In this document: piece by piece, positions 41,365 through 50,823 of the stretch
How the letters are laid out: every line of letters begins with the position of its first letter
How positions within the stretch are numbered: the stretch's first letter is position 1
NCBI GenBank assembly: GCA_002840975.1
Contig: PHDN01000011.1
Location: forward strand, 1 to 64,000
Source: Bacteroidetes bacterium HGW-Bacteroidetes-16
Lineage (GTDB): Bacteria > Bacteroidota > Bacteroidia > Bacteroidales > F082
Length of the DNA: 64,000 bases
Direction: 5' to 3'
The notes under the pieces: generated by a model
What the model was told of the DNA's origin: nothing
Database searches by the model: none
Seen by the model: the letters and a program-made list of their open reading frames with translations, nothing else
Translations under genes and position numbers: made by a program

Positions 41365-44084
41365 TTAAGCCACTTCATAAACTAATTACCAAAACCACTT
41401 TCGGTCAATTAAGTCTGGCTTTGTTGATTATTTGTGTTGTCTCCGGAATTTTTCTGGTAGTACCCTATAATGTCAACGATGCCTATGGTTCCATCAGTTT
41501 CCTGATGCTAACCAATCCGGCGGCTTCGCTTTTTCGAAACATACACTACTGGAGTGCCCAGTTTTTTCTGCTTTTCACTGTGATCCATTTATACGATCAT
41601 CTTACCCGTAAAAAAGCCATCAAACTCAATATGGCGCTGTGGTTCCGGCTTATCATCGGAGTGCTGATAATCTTTCTGGCCATGATCACCGGCTTTATAT
41701 TAAAAGGAGACGCCGATGCCGGTCAGGCCCAAAGGATTTTCTCAGGTTTGATTACCCGAATTCCATTGATTGGAGAAATGATCCGCCAGACATTTCTTGG
41801 AGATGGCGAAAGCCTTCAGCTCATTTATGTTCACCACATAGCCACCTTCACCATTTTTATCATTATTGTTGTGATGGAGCATGCCCCGACCATCTGGCCC
41901 CGGTTGCGCGATTTTGTAATAACCATGACATCCATTTTGATATTGAGTGTTTTGCTGATGGCTCCACTACATGATGGGTTAAGCCTGGTGGTAAAAGGGC
42001 CCTGGTATTTTGTTGGATTTCAGGAAATCCTGCATTTGATTACACATCCGGGCTATTCCTTGATCATCGTATTGTTGTTGCTGTTTCTGCTATTTATGGT
42101 ACCGCTTTCGCGGAATAAAGGATGGCTGCCCAAACGGTTATTGCTCTTTTTCACTTTGGTTTATTTGTTTCTTACAATAATCGGTTATTTTTTCAGGGGA
42201 GCCAACTGGCAGTGGCAATGGCCTTGGAAATCAAATGAAATAAGTGCAGTATATAATCCTGTTGAAACAGCTGACTGGCAGGTTTTGGGTTTGTTTTCAA
42301 AGGCTTCTGACACCTTGCCGGAGGTTATTTTAGGCAGAAACGAAAGTTGTTTGATTTGTCACCAGGGAATGACCGGATTTTCAAAATCGCATAACCCTCA
42401 GGCCGTTGGGTGCTATTCTTGTCATGGAGGCAATCCGTTTTCACCGGAAAAGAAGGCTTCACACCAGGGGATGAGGTTGATACCCGGAAATCTGGCGGAT
42501 GCCGGCCAATCATGTGGAACCACACAATGTCATCATCAAATCACTTCCCGCATCAATAATGGATTGATGGCCAATTTAAGTGGCATGATCAGTGTCGACA
42601 GATTTGTGTTTGACGAAATTGCATCTCCTGACGAGCTTACATCGGTGGATGAATTACACCATTCCCCGGCCGATGAACATCTGAAAAATTTGTGTGTAAC
42701 CTGTCATTTGGGAAACCCAAAAACGGAAACAGGCCCCATTACCAACGAAAGCAGGGGAGGAGGTTGCCTGGCCTGTCATCTCAATTACAATGAAGCAGAT
42801 AGCAGCCAAGCACATCTTGCCATTGACCGCAAAAACCATCCCGATTACCTGAAAATCCATCCGTCCATCGATTTAAAAGTCAGCAACAACCATTGTTTTG
42901 GTTGCCATAACCGATCGGGAAGGATTTCGACCAATTATGAAGGCTGGCACGAAACGCTGTTGAACCCGGATGAATTAGTCACCAATCATTCCTATCGCAT
43001 CATTGACCAAACCAGGGTTTTTACCTACATTCAGGAAGATGTACACCATAAATTGAAAATGGATTGCATCGACTGTCATAATTCCTATGAGTTGATGGGT
43101 GATAATACGCGTTATGCCCATCAGGAACAGCAGGTGGATATTGCTTGTGCGGATTGTCACCGGACCAAAGCAGATCATACGGTTACTTATGCTCAATTGG
43201 ATCAGGAGTCGGCACTCATCGCAGGACTCAGATATTCCGATATTTCAAATAGGGTGTTTTTAACCACCGAAAAGCGAAACAAGGCGCTTATTAATACCGA
43301 ATTCAGGAACGATACCATGTGGATGCATGGAAAAAACCGGGATACAGTGTATGCATTGCGTCCTCCGAATGCAGTTTGTACGTATGGACAAGCCCATGAT
43401 GAGGTAAGTTGCAATGCCTGCCATTCGGCCTGGGCACCGAGCTGCATAGGCTGCCACAATGCCTACGATGAAAATGAACCAGGCTACGACATGGTTAAAA
43501 ACCTTGAAAAACAAGGGAGTTGGGTAGAATATGTTGGCGAATACAATGCCGGATTGCCTGCACTGGGAATCAGAAAAACCGCTTCCGGTCAGGAAATAAT
43601 TCCGGTGGTGCCGGGCATGGTGTTGACCATCGACCTGACCAGCTACACCAAAGATCAACACGATTCGTTGCTCTTCAAGCGGTTGTTTACTCCTGCAGCA
43701 CCCCATACCACAGCCGCCAAAGGCCGTTCATGTGTTTCATGTCACAACAATCCCGAAGCTTTGGGCTACGGAAAGGGAACGCTTACCTACGTGATCGATG
43801 ATGGTAAGGGCTTTTGGAAATTTAATTCTCATTATAAGAACAACTCCCATGATGGTTTGCCCGAAGATGCCTGGGTGGGATTTCTGAATGATAGAAAAGG
43901 ACAGGTGGTTTCTACGCGCGCCGACGTGTTCCCATTTTCGGTCGATCAGCAAAAGGCCATCCTCACCCTTGGGGCTTGCTTAACCTGCCATGACGAAAAA
44001 AGTACTATCATGGTACAAAGTGTGGTGAATTTCGATTCTTTGGTGAAAACCGTTTCGCCAAAATGCATTCTGCCTGTTTGGTAA
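41361..44084 (+). CDS. Cytochrome b fused to a 12-haem cytochrome c
   Basis: 907 aa. Residues 1-290 are a cytochrome b6/subunit-IV-like membrane part. Haem b ligands are H62/H76 on helix B and H159/H174 on helix D (15 apart, as in b6-type). A Qo-like motif G-P-W-Y-F is present. From about residue 329 to 876 a periplasmic domain carries twelve haem c sites: C-L-I-C-H, C-Y-S-C-H, C-G-T-T-Q-C-H (four-residue spacing), C-V-T-C-H, C-L-A-C-H, C-F-G-C-H, C-I-D-C-H, C-A-D-C-H, C-N-A-C-H, C-I-G-C-H, C-V-S-C-H and C-L-T-C-H. It should pass electrons from menaquinol, with the Rieske protein, along a haem wire to a periplasmic or extracellular acceptor. The acceptor is unknown; a link to the sulfur enzymes is inferred from proximity. 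Confidence 0.9.
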   Translation: MIKPLHKLITKTTFGQLSLALLIICVVSGIFLVVPYNVNDAYGSISFLMLTNPAASLFRNIHYWSAQFFLLFTVIHLYDHLTRKKAIKLNMALWFRLIIGVLIIFLAMITGFILKGDADAGQAQRIFSGLITRIPLIGEMIRQTFLGDGESLQLIYVHHIATFTIFIIIVVMEHAPTIWPRLRDFVITMTSILILSVLLMAPLHDGLSLVVKGPWYFVGFQEILHLITHPGYSLIIVLLLLFLLFMVPLSRNKGWLPKRLLLFFTLVYLFLTIIGYFFRGANWQWQWPWKSNEISAVYNPVETADWQVLGLFSKASDTLPEVILGRNESCLICHQGMTGFSKSHNPQAVGCYSCHGGNPFSPEKKASHQGMRLIPGNLADAGQSCGTTQCHHQITSRINNGLMANLSGMISVDRFVFDEIASPDELTSVDELHHSPADEHLKNLCVTCHLGNPKTETGPITNESRGGGCLACHLNYNEADSSQAHLAIDRKNHPDYLKIHPSIDLKVSNNHCFGCHNRSGRISTNYEGWHETLLNPDELVTNHSYRIIDQTRVFTYIQEDVHHKLKMDCIDCHNSYELMGDNTRYAHQEQQVDIACADCHRTKADHTVTYAQLDQESALIAGLRYSDISNRVFLTTEKRNKALINTEFRNDTMWMHGKNRDTVYALRPPNAVCTYGQAHDEVSCNACHSAWAPSCIGCHNAYDENEPGYDMVKNLEKQGSWVEYVGEYNAGLPALGIRKTASGQEIIPVVPGMVLTIDLTSYTKDQHDSLLFKRLFTPAAPHTTAAKGRSCVSCHNNPEALGYGKGTLTYVIDDGKGFWKFNSHYKNNSHDGLPEDAWVGFLNDRKGQVVSTRADVFPFSVDQQKAILTLGACLTCHDEKSTIMVQSVVNFDSLVKTVSPKCILPVW

Positions 44085-44189
44085 AACAATGGCTATTTTT
44101 TGATTGTAGGTAATCTGCTTAGACAATTTCATTTTTTTTAAGACTTGTTTCTTTGAACTTTAGCTTATTTTCGCAGAAAATTTTCATGA

Positions 44190-44936
44190 ATGAAAAGTGA
44201 TAGCCTGGTTATTATACCAACGTATAACGAGAAAGAAAACATAGAACGCATTGTTCGCAAGGTGTTTAGTCTGGAACAAGTGTTTGATGTGCTGATTGTT
44301 GAAGACAATAGCCCGGATGGAACGGCAGAAATTGTCAGGCTTTTGATGAGCGAATTTCCCGAACGGCTTTTCATACACGAACGAAAAGGAAAACTTGGGT
44401 TGGGAACGGCCTACATTGCCGGATTTAAATGGGGTCTGGAACGCGAATATGATTATTTATTCGAGATGGATGCCGATTTTTCGCATAACCCCGAAGATTT
44501 ATCACGGTTATATTTGGCAGCCAGCAAGGTTGAAAATGACGCTGCTATTGGTTCACGTTATATTACCGGAGTAAACGTGGTGAATTGGCCAATGGGCCGG
44601 GTGTTAATGTCATATTATGCCTCTGCTTATGTACGTGCCGTTACAGGGTTGAAAATTATGGATACAACCGCGGGTTTTATGTGCTGGACCAGGCGTTTGC
44701 TGGAAACGGTGAACCTCGACAGAGTAAAATTTGTTGGCTACGCCTTTCAGATAGAAATGAAGTTTACCGCAGTTAAACTTGGGTTTAAGGTAGTTGAAGT
44801 CCCCATTATTTTTACCGATCGTACCGAAGGAACTTCCAAGATGAATAAAAGCATTTTTCGTGAGGCCATTTTTGGTGTCATCGATTTGCGGATACGCAGT
44901 ATATTGGGAAAAATTAAACCGGTTAAAACAATCTAA
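44190..44936 (+). CDS. Polyprenol-phosphate mannose synthase-like glycosyltransferase (GT2)
   Basis: 248 aa, DPM1-like. V-I-I-P-T-Y-N-E-K-E-N at the start, the D-N-S-P-D-G-T nucleotide site, the M-D-A-D-F-S-H-N metal-binding DxD and the G-S-R-Y-I-T-G-V motif are diagnostic. There is no C-terminal membrane domain, so it is the soluble bacterial form that transfers a hexose (often mannose) from a nucleotide sugar to polyprenyl phosphate at the inner membrane. The next gene (dihydroorotase) starts 5 nt after its stop, so they are one operon. Confidence 0.9.
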   Translation: MKSDSLVIIPTYNEKENIERIVRKVFSLEQVFDVLIVEDNSPDGTAEIVRLLMSEFPERLFIHERKGKLGLGTAYIAGFKWGLEREYDYLFEMDADFSHNPEDLSRLYLAASKVENDAAIGSRYITGVNVVNWPMGRVLMSYYASAYVRAVTGLKIMDTTAGFMCWTRRLLETVNLDRVKFVGYAFQIEMKFTAVKLGFKVVEVPIIFTDRTEGTSKMNKSIFREAIFGVIDLRIRSILGKIKPVKTI

Positions 44937-44941
44937 ACTAA

Positions 44942-46300
44942 ATGAATTCACCTAAAAAAGCCATTGTAGGGGCTTCCATTGTAAACGAGAACAAAACATT
45001 TTTCGGCTGGGTCACCATTGAAAATGGATTGATATCCTCCGTGAATGAAGGATCGCCCGATGCGCATCAGGATTTTTCAGGTTTTGAGTTGATAGATGCC
45101 ACTGGGCTTACCCTGCTTCCCGGTGTGATTGACGATCAGGTTCACTTTCGTGATCCGGGTCTTACCCACAAAGGCGATCTGATAACTGAAAGCCGGGCCG
45201 CTGTGGCCGGAGGTGTTACCAGTTTTATGGACATGCCCAACACGGTTCCCAATTGTCTGACCCAGAAATTGTTGGAAGAAAAATATAAGCACGCGGCTGA
45301 GGTTTCGTCAGCCAATTTTAGTTTCTATATGGGTGCTTCAAACGACAATCTGGATGAGGTGATAAAAACCAATCCTGCAAATGTTTGTGGAATCAAGGTC
45401 TTCATGGGTTCGTCTACCGGAAATATGCTGGTAGATAATGAGCAAACCTTGTCGGGGATATTTAAATCGGCACCCACCTTGGTAGCGGTTCATTGCGAGG
45501 ATGAAGCGACTATTTTAAAAAATTACGCAGAATTTACCAAAAAATATGGTGAAGATGCTCCAACCGGCATCCATCCCGAAATACGTTCTGAAGAAGCTTG
45601 TTATTTGTCATCCGCGAAAGCGGTAAAACTGGCCAAAGAAAACGGAACCCGATTGCACATCCTCCATTTATCGACAGCCCGCGAAATGGATCTTTTTGAT
45701 AATAAACTACCACTTTCAGAGAAAAAGATAACTGCAGAAGTTTGTGTTCATCACCTTTGGTTTTCCGATGCAGATTATGATGTAAAAGGCAACATGATCA
45801 AATGGAACCCTGCCATTAAAAAGGCATCTGACCGTGATGCGCTTCTGCAGGCCGTGTTGGATAACAAAATTGATGTGATTGCCACCGATCATGCCCCTCA
45901 TACCCTGGAAGAAAAACAAAGACCATATTTTAAAGCGCCATCAGGTGGTCCTATGGTACAGCATTCGCTGGTGGCTATGTTGGAACTGGCCCGTCAGGGA
46001 AAGATGTCCATCGAAAAAGTGGTGACCATGATGTGCCATCATCCGGCTGAACTTTTCCGGGTTCAAAAAAGGGGTTTCATCCGCAAAGGCTACGCCGCCG
46101 ATCTGGTGTTGGTTGACCTGAATAGCCCATGGACAGTTGATAAAAGCAATGTACTGTACAAATGTGGCTGGTCACCTATGGAAAGAATTGAGTTTCATTC
46201 TAAGGTGATTTCAACTTTCGTAAACGGACAGCTAACTTATAAAAAAGGCGTGGTTAACGAAGCCGTAAGAGGCGAGCGTTTGTTGTTTCACCGCTCATAA
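44942..46300 (+). CDS. pyrC: Dihydroorotase
   Basis: 452 aa amidohydrolase of the class I dihydroorotase/allantoinase type, making dihydroorotate from carbamoyl-aspartate in pyrimidine synthesis. Metal ligands are suggested by D-D-Q-V-H-F-R-D-P-G, a lysine (K-V-F-M-G-S), and histidines in V-A-V-H-C-E and L-H-I-L-H-L-S-T-A. The conserved ATDHAPHT is present. In the first motif the usual D-x-H-V-H is D-D-Q-V-H, as in other Bacteroidota homologues I recall. Allantoinase or another cyclic amidohydrolase is less likely but not excluded. Confidence 0.88.
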   Translation: MNSPKKAIVGASIVNENKTFFGWVTIENGLISSVNEGSPDAHQDFSGFELIDATGLTLLPGVIDDQVHFRDPGLTHKGDLITESRAAVAGGVTSFMDMPNTVPNCLTQKLLEEKYKHAAEVSSANFSFYMGASNDNLDEVIKTNPANVCGIKVFMGSSTGNMLVDNEQTLSGIFKSAPTLVAVHCEDEATILKNYAEFTKKYGEDAPTGIHPEIRSEEACYLSSAKAVKLAKENGTRLHILHLSTAREMDLFDNKLPLSEKKITAEVCVHHLWFSDADYDVKGNMIKWNPAIKKASDRDALLQAVLDNKIDVIATDHAPHTLEEKQRPYFKAPSGGPMVQHSLVAMLELARQGKMSIEKVVTMMCHHPAELFRVQKRGFIRKGYAADLVLVDLNSPWTVDKSNVLYKCGWSPMERIEFHSKVISTFVNGQLTYKKGVVNEAVRGERLLFHRS

Positions 46301-46314
46301 AAAATCGGGATTAC

Positions 46315-46755
46315 ATGAGAAAGATACCAGGTTTGTTTGTTGTTTTACTTTGGCTGGTTGGATGCCAGAATAACTCCATGCCCGGGCAGGGCCTTGAAGT
46401 AGTGACTACGTTTCCTGATGGTTCAGTAAAGGTAGATCGCATGTATCACACACCAGAAGGAGTTAAGACGGCTTATTATGAGCGGGAGTACTATCCTGAT
46501 GGACAGCTTTTTAAAGAAGGGCCATTAAAAAATAACAAACCCGACGGATTATGGAAATCCTATTTTCAGAACAGCACCCTGTGGAGCGAAGGGGAATTTA
46601 ATGAGGGCGTCAGAAATGGTTTGACCCGAACATACCACGACAATGGCAACCTCTATTATGAAGGTTATTATACCTTGGGTGTAAAAGACAGCCTCTGGAA
46701 ATTTTGGAATGCTCAAGGTACCTTGATCAAGGAGGTTGATTTTAGCAAGAAGTAA
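46315..46755 (+). CDS. MORN-repeat lipoprotein
   Basis: 146 aa with a lipobox L-V-G-C (cysteine near residue 17). The rest is three or four MORN-2-type repeats (Y-P-D-G-Q-L-F-K-E-G, K-P-D-G-L-W-K-S-Y, W-S-E-G-E-F-N-E-G, Y-Y-E-G-Y-Y). These are the short beta-hairpin repeats often labelled YwqK-family antitoxin, though no toxin is adjacent and a toxin-antitoxin role is not supported. Probably an outer-membrane-associated lipoprotein of unknown function. It follows dihydroorotase by 14 nt. Confidence 0.75.
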   Translation: MRKIPGLFVVLLWLVGCQNNSMPGQGLEVVTTFPDGSVKVDRMYHTPEGVKTAYYEREYYPDGQLFKEGPLKNNKPDGLWKSYFQNSTLWSEGEFNEGVRNGLTRTYHDNGNLYYEGYYTLGVKDSLWKFWNAQGTLIKEVDFSKK

Positions 46756-46771
46756 TGGTTTCTACAACAGG

Positions 46772-47797
46772 TTACTTAGTCGTCATCTCCAAATAAACGG
46801 GCAGATGGTCACTGAATCCACCGAAATATTTTTTGCCTGAAGCAGTTCTGTTGGGCCGCGGCTCACCATTTTTAGGTTTAAACAAGAGATAATCGTGTTT
46901 AATTACGGTCTGCTTGTCAGCAGCAACCTTCATTCCACCGGCTCCGGTCAGCATGGCAGTCGACACGATGATCTGATCAAACATATCCCACGATTTATAG
47001 TAAAGTGATCCTTCGCCGTTTTTGTAGATTGTCAGCGACAGGTTATATAAAGTTTTTGGAGCCGGATTTGGAACCACTTCTTTGGCCTGCAGCTGATTTG
47101 TCATTGATGGATCAGTTGGATTGTCGTTTAGGTCACCCGCTATCAATATATTGGCATCGGGGTTTGTTTGCATGATGGAGTCGGTAATGGTTTTAATTAA
47201 ACCTGCAATGTACTGACGGGCAGGTTCGGTTTTTTCTTGTCCTCCCCAGCGGCTAACCCAATGATTGATAAAGAGATGAAGGGTGTCGTGTCCGCTGACC
47301 AGACCTTTGCTATATAAAATATCCCGGGTGCTATTGTCAGGGTTTTCAGGAAGGGTGATGCGAATAAACCTGTTTTGCAATGGTTGGTATACAGAAGGCT
47401 GGTATAACAAAGCAACATCAATTCCGCGTTCATCCGGGCTGTCTTTATGGATGATCTGATAGCCTGATTTTTGCAAGGCAGGATGGTTGATGAGTTGCTC
47501 AACCACCAACTTATTTTCAACTTCACATAGGCCAAAAATGCTTGGGAAGCCTGATTTGTCGATGTCGTTCATCACCTTGCTCAGCTGATCGAGTTTGTGG
47601 TTGTACCGTTCTGTATTCCATGGGTTTTCGCTTTCAGGAAGAAAATCTTCATCGTTGATTGTCGGGTCGTTGATGGTATCGAACAGGTTTTCGACGTTGT
47701 AGAAAGCAAAACTGAGGTTGGTTGCTTTGCGCGAACAGTTGGTAAATGTGAACAAAACAGAGGCCACCAATACCAATAAGATACTTTTTGATTTCAT
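46772..47797 (-). CDS. Endonuclease/exonuclease/phosphatase-family lipoprotein
   Basis: 341 aa with a lipobox F-T-N-C (cysteine at about residue 21), so it is surface or periplasm facing. The EEP fold is shown by S-F-A-F-Y-N-V-E-N-L-F-D, L-C-E-V-E-N metal glutamate, F-I-N-H-W-V-S-R-W-G-G (His), I-A-G-D-L-N-D-N-P-T-D and a final S-D-H-L-P. This group, common in Bacteroidota, hydrolyses phosphodiesters; a secreted nuclease or phosphatase for nutrient scavenging is likely. The genes on both sides are in other units. Confidence 0.85.
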   Translation of the reverse strand: MKSKSILLVLVASVLFTFTNCSRKATNLSFAFYNVENLFDTINDPTINDEDFLPESENPWNTERYNHKLDQLSKVMNDIDKSGFPSIFGLCEVENKLVVEQLINHPALQKSGYQIIHKDSPDERGIDVALLYQPSVYQPLQNRFIRITLPENPDNSTRDILYSKGLVSGHDTLHLFINHWVSRWGGQEKTEPARQYIAGLIKTITDSIMQTNPDANILIAGDLNDNPTDPSMTNQLQAKEVVPNPAPKTLYNLSLTIYKNGEGSLYYKSWDMFDQIIVSTAMLTGAGGMKVAADKQTVIKHDYLLFKPKNGEPRPNRTASGKKYFGGFSDHLPVYLEMTTK

Positions 47798-47833
47798 GTT
47801 TTATTTTGCTAAAGATGAATATTTTTTCCTTTT

Positions 47834-48211
47834 TTATTGATCGTTTTTAATTTTGCCAAGTTCCCTTCTGTCTTTTTTCGTAGGCCGTCCTGTGCCCCGG
47901 TCGCGGTGCTCTGATTTCATTTGATGCATAAACTCCAGGCGTTCGTATTCTTCCGGAGGGGTTAAATCTTTTATAAAATCAGCAACTATTTTTGCTGCAA
48001 CGCGGTTCTTGATAGGTTGAAGAACCTCTACCGTTTTCTTGATTCCGGTTAGGTGGACTTCGATGATTTCCCCGGCCTTCACTTCGCGTGATGGTTTGGC
48101 ATTTTGCCCGTTTATTTTCACTTTGCCCCCACTGCAGGCATCGCCGGCAAGCGATCTTGTCTTATACAACCTGACGGCCCAAAGCCATTTATCTATTCTA
48201 ACTGCATCCAT
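47834..48211 (-). CDS. hslR: S4-domain RNA-binding protein (Hsp15-like)
   Basis: 125 aa. It begins M-D-A-V-R-I-D-K-W-L-W-A-V-R, the hallmark of Hsp15/HslR S4 proteins, followed by the S4 core G-G-K-V-K-I-N-G. The C-terminal part is rich in lysine, arginine and glutamate. In E. coli Hsp15 binds free 50S subunits carrying a nascent chain. The start at 48211 is 7 nt downstream of the der stop, so it is the second gene of a der-hslR unit. A longer frame to 48289 overlaps der and is not used. Confidence 0.88.
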   Translation of the reverse strand: MDAVRIDKWLWAVRLYKTRSLAGDACSGGKVKINGQNAKPSREVKAGEIIEVHLTGIKKTVEVLQPIKNRVAAKIVADFIKDLTPPEEYERLEFMHQMKSEHRDRGTGRPTKKDRRELGKIKNDQ

Positions 48212-48218
48212 TGAAGGA

Positions 48219-49529
48219 TTATTTCTTTCTAAAATACAACTGTATGGGAACTCCGGTGAAGTTATAATGAGCGCGCAATTGATTTTCAAGAAACCGCCTG
48301 TAGCTGTCTTTCATGTCCTCCGGAAGGTTACAGAAAAACACAAATTGAGGCGTAGCTGTTTTAAGTTGCATAATAAATTTAATCTTGAGGTACCTGCCCC
48401 GGCTTCCCATGGGAGGTGGGTTATTTTCGATGATGGGCAACAACAGGTCGTTGAGTTTTGAGGTGGGGATTTGTTGTTTTCTGCGTTCATGAACATCTTT
48501 TGCCAGTTCCAGCACTTTGAAGATGCGTTGTTTTTCAATAACGGAAGTAAAAACGATGGGCACATCGGTAAAAGGGGCGATTTTGGCCTTGATGTCCTGT
48601 TCAAACTTGAGATGGGTATTGGTGTTTTTTTCAACCAAATCCCATTTGTTTATCACCAATACGATGCCTTTTTTATTTTTTTCTGCCAGATGAAAAATAT
48701 TGATGTCCTGTCGTTCAATTCCATTTTCCGCATCAATCATCACCACGCAAACATCCGAGTTTTCAATGGCACGAATAGAACGTAGTGTAGAATAGAATTC
48801 AATGTTTTCGAAAACTTTTCCTTTTTTACGCAATCCGGCAGTATCAACCAACATGAAATCATGTCCGAAAGCTTTGTAACGCGTATAGATAGAGTCGCGG
48901 GTAGTGCCGGCAATGGGAGTGACAATGTTGCGCTCATCCCCCAATAAGGTATTTACCAGAGAGGATTTACCCACATTTGGACGGCCAACAAAGGCAATAC
49001 GCGGAAGATCAGTATCCACGTCTTCCATCTTCATGTTTTCAAACACTTTTACCACATCATCCAATAAGTCGCCGGTTCCACTTCCGTTGGAAGATGAAAT
49101 GGGATAAATATCTCCCAGTCCGAGTGAGTAAAACTCGCTGGTATTACCGGTTTGATTGGGTTCGTCTATTTTATTCACGACAAGAAAAATGTTCTTTTTG
49201 GATTTGCGCAACAAGTTGGCCACATCTTCATCCAGCGGGGTAAGGCCTTCGCGGCCATCCACAACGAAGGCAATTCCCTGGGCTTCTTCGATGGCAAAGA
49301 TGACTTGTTTTCGAATCTCGCCCTCGAATGTGTCATCCGATCCATGCACATACCCACCGGTATCGATCACCGAGAATTCATACCCATTCCAGTCGCTTTT
49401 GCCATAAAGGCGATCGCGTGTAACGCCACTTTCTGATTCAACAATCGCTTCCCGGCTTTGGATCAATCGGTTGAAAAGAGTGGATTTGCCTACATTGGGT
49501 CTGCCTACTATGGCCAAAATATTACTCAT
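48219..49529 (-). CDS. der: Ribosome-biogenesis GTPase Der (EngA)
   Basis: 436 aa with two tandem GTPase domains and a C-terminal KH-like domain, the defining layout of Der, which acts in 50S assembly. P-loops are G-R-P-N-V-G-K-S-T (residue about 8) and G-R-P-N-V-G-K-S-S (near 180). Other G motifs are D-T-G-G-Y, N-K-I-D and V-N-K-W-D. Located 38 nt downstream of era on the same strand, a common pairing. Confidence 0.97.
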   Translation of the reverse strand: MSNILAIVGRPNVGKSTLFNRLIQSREAIVESESGVTRDRLYGKSDWNGYEFSVIDTGGYVHGSDDTFEGEIRKQVIFAIEEAQGIAFVVDGREGLTPLDEDVANLLRKSKKNIFLVVNKIDEPNQTGNTSEFYSLGLGDIYPISSSNGSGTGDLLDDVVKVFENMKMEDVDTDLPRIAFVGRPNVGKSSLVNTLLGDERNIVTPIAGTTRDSIYTRYKAFGHDFMLVDTAGLRKKGKVFENIEFYSTLRSIRAIENSDVCVVMIDAENGIERQDINIFHLAEKNKKGIVLVINKWDLVEKNTNTHLKFEQDIKAKIAPFTDVPIVFTSVIEKQRIFKVLELAKDVHERRKQQIPTSKLNDLLLPIIENNPPPMGSRGRYLKIKFIMQLKTATPQFVFFCNLPEDMKDSYRRFLENQLRAHYNFTGVPIQLYFRKK

Positions 49530-49567
49530 TATTTACAGGGTATTTACAGGTTATCAAAGGTATAAAA

Positions 49568-50449
49568 TTAGTGATCGTAACCGAAACGTGAAAGGGCATT
49601 GTCATCATCGCGCCAATCCTTATTTATCTTTACAGAAAGCTCAAGATAGACTTTCTTTTCGATGAATTTCTCAATATCAATACGTGCCATGGTTCCTAAT
49701 TTTTTTATTGCAGCACCCTGATGGCCAAGAATAATGGCTTTCTGGGATTCACGGCTGACAAAAATTGTGGCATAGATGCGGTCTATTTTTGTGTCTTCCT
49801 TATACTCATCAATCACGATCTCAACTGAATATGGGATTTCTTTCTTGAAATTTAACAATATTTTTTCACGTATAATTTCCGAAACGAAAAACCTGGCCGA
49901 CCGGTCGGTGAGTTCATCTTTGGGATAATACGGTTCGTGTATGGGAAGCTTAGACTGTATTGAATCCAGTACCTTTTCGAGATTGAAATTATTTAATGCC
50001 GAGATGGGGATGATTTCTGCTGTAGGCAAAGCGGTTTTCCAGCCTTCCATTTGTGCCACCACTTTTTCCTGATCCGATAAATCAATCTTGTTGATAAGCA
50101 CCAGCACCGGGATAGAGAATTTTTTTAATTTCTCAATGATTTCCATTTGTTCGAATGGCTGGTTCACCTCGGTCATAAGTAAAATAACGTCAGCATCTTT
50201 CAGTGCCGAGTGAATATATTGGTTCATGTACTCATGCATTTTGTACGAAGGATTTCGCACAATTCCGGGAGTATCCGAGTAAACAATCTGGAAATCTTCG
50301 CCATTTACCATGCCTAAAATCCTGTGACGGGTGGTTTGAGCCTTCGAAGTGATGATGGAAAGCTTCTCGCCCACCAGCGCGTTCATTAACGTCGATTTGC
50401 CAACGTTCGGGTAACCAATGATGTTGACGAATCCGGCCCTGTGTTCCAT
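49568..50449 (-). CDS. era: GTPase Era
   Basis: 293 aa. GTPase domain with G-Y-P-N-V-G-K-S-T and D-T-P-G-I and L-I-N-K-I-D, then a KH domain including G-x-x-G in I-I-L-G-H-Q-G-A-A-I-K-K. Era binds 16S rRNA 3' end in 30S maturation. The start M-E-H-R-A-G-F-V is at 50449. A longer frame to 50614 reads across the antisense strand of the initiator tRNA and is spurious. Confidence 0.96.
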   Translation of the reverse strand: MEHRAGFVNIIGYPNVGKSTLMNALVGEKLSIITSKAQTTRHRILGMVNGEDFQIVYSDTPGIVRNPSYKMHEYMNQYIHSALKDADVILLMTEVNQPFEQMEIIEKLKKFSIPVLVLINKIDLSDQEKVVAQMEGWKTALPTAEIIPISALNNFNLEKVLDSIQSKLPIHEPYYPKDELTDRSARFFVSEIIREKILLNFKKEIPYSVEIVIDEYKEDTKIDRIYATIFVSRESQKAIILGHQGAAIKKLGTMARIDIEKFIEKKVYLELSVKINKDWRDDDNALSRFGYDH

Positions 50450-50470
50450 AAAGAATATTAAAGAAAAGTT

Positions 50471-50501
50471 TGTTTTGCAAAGAAACAAAATATATCTTTG
50501 C
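50471..50501 (+). promoter_or_regulatory. Promoter of tRNA-fMet
   Basis: TTG at 50471-50473 and TATCTTTG at 50494-50501, separated by 20 nt. The tRNA begins 21 nt past the -7 box. It lies in the upstream region of the divergent era gene. Confidence 0.6.
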
Positions 50502-50522
50502 ACCCGCAAATGCAAACCATAT

Positions 50523-50594
<72 letters not shown>

Positions 50595-50600
50595 CAAAGG

Positions 50601-50630
50601 AAAAAGATCGTCAATAGTCGGTCTTTTTTT
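50601..50630 (+). terminator. Terminator of tRNA-fMet
   Basis: AAAAAGATCG and CGGTCTTTTT pair (one G-T) around an 8-nt loop, ending in seven T residues. Confidence 0.8.
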
Positions 50631-50777
50631 GTTAATTAAAATTATAAAGCTGCGAATTACCCGAAGGGAACCATTAAAAATCCATCCCAATTAATGTGAA
50701 TTTGGATGAAAAATGAGTAGCTGTATCAATCTGACCTCCTCCATCAACCAGCTTCCGCCACCATCAAAATAGATGGA

Positions 50778-50808
50778 TTGTATTATTCGAATATAACCAG
50801 TATTTTTG
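50778..50808 (+). promoter_or_regulatory. Promoter of the ACP-KAS III operon
   Basis: TTG (50778-50780), 20 nt spacer, TATTTTTG (50801-50808); the ACP ATG is 15 nt further. Confidence 0.6.
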
Positions 50809-50823
50809 CACAAAATGATAACA

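Noticed and set aside
46315-46755. Antitoxin role for the MORN-repeat protein
   Set aside because: The YwqK antitoxin label is only a database habit; it is a lipoprotein with no toxin gene beside it.
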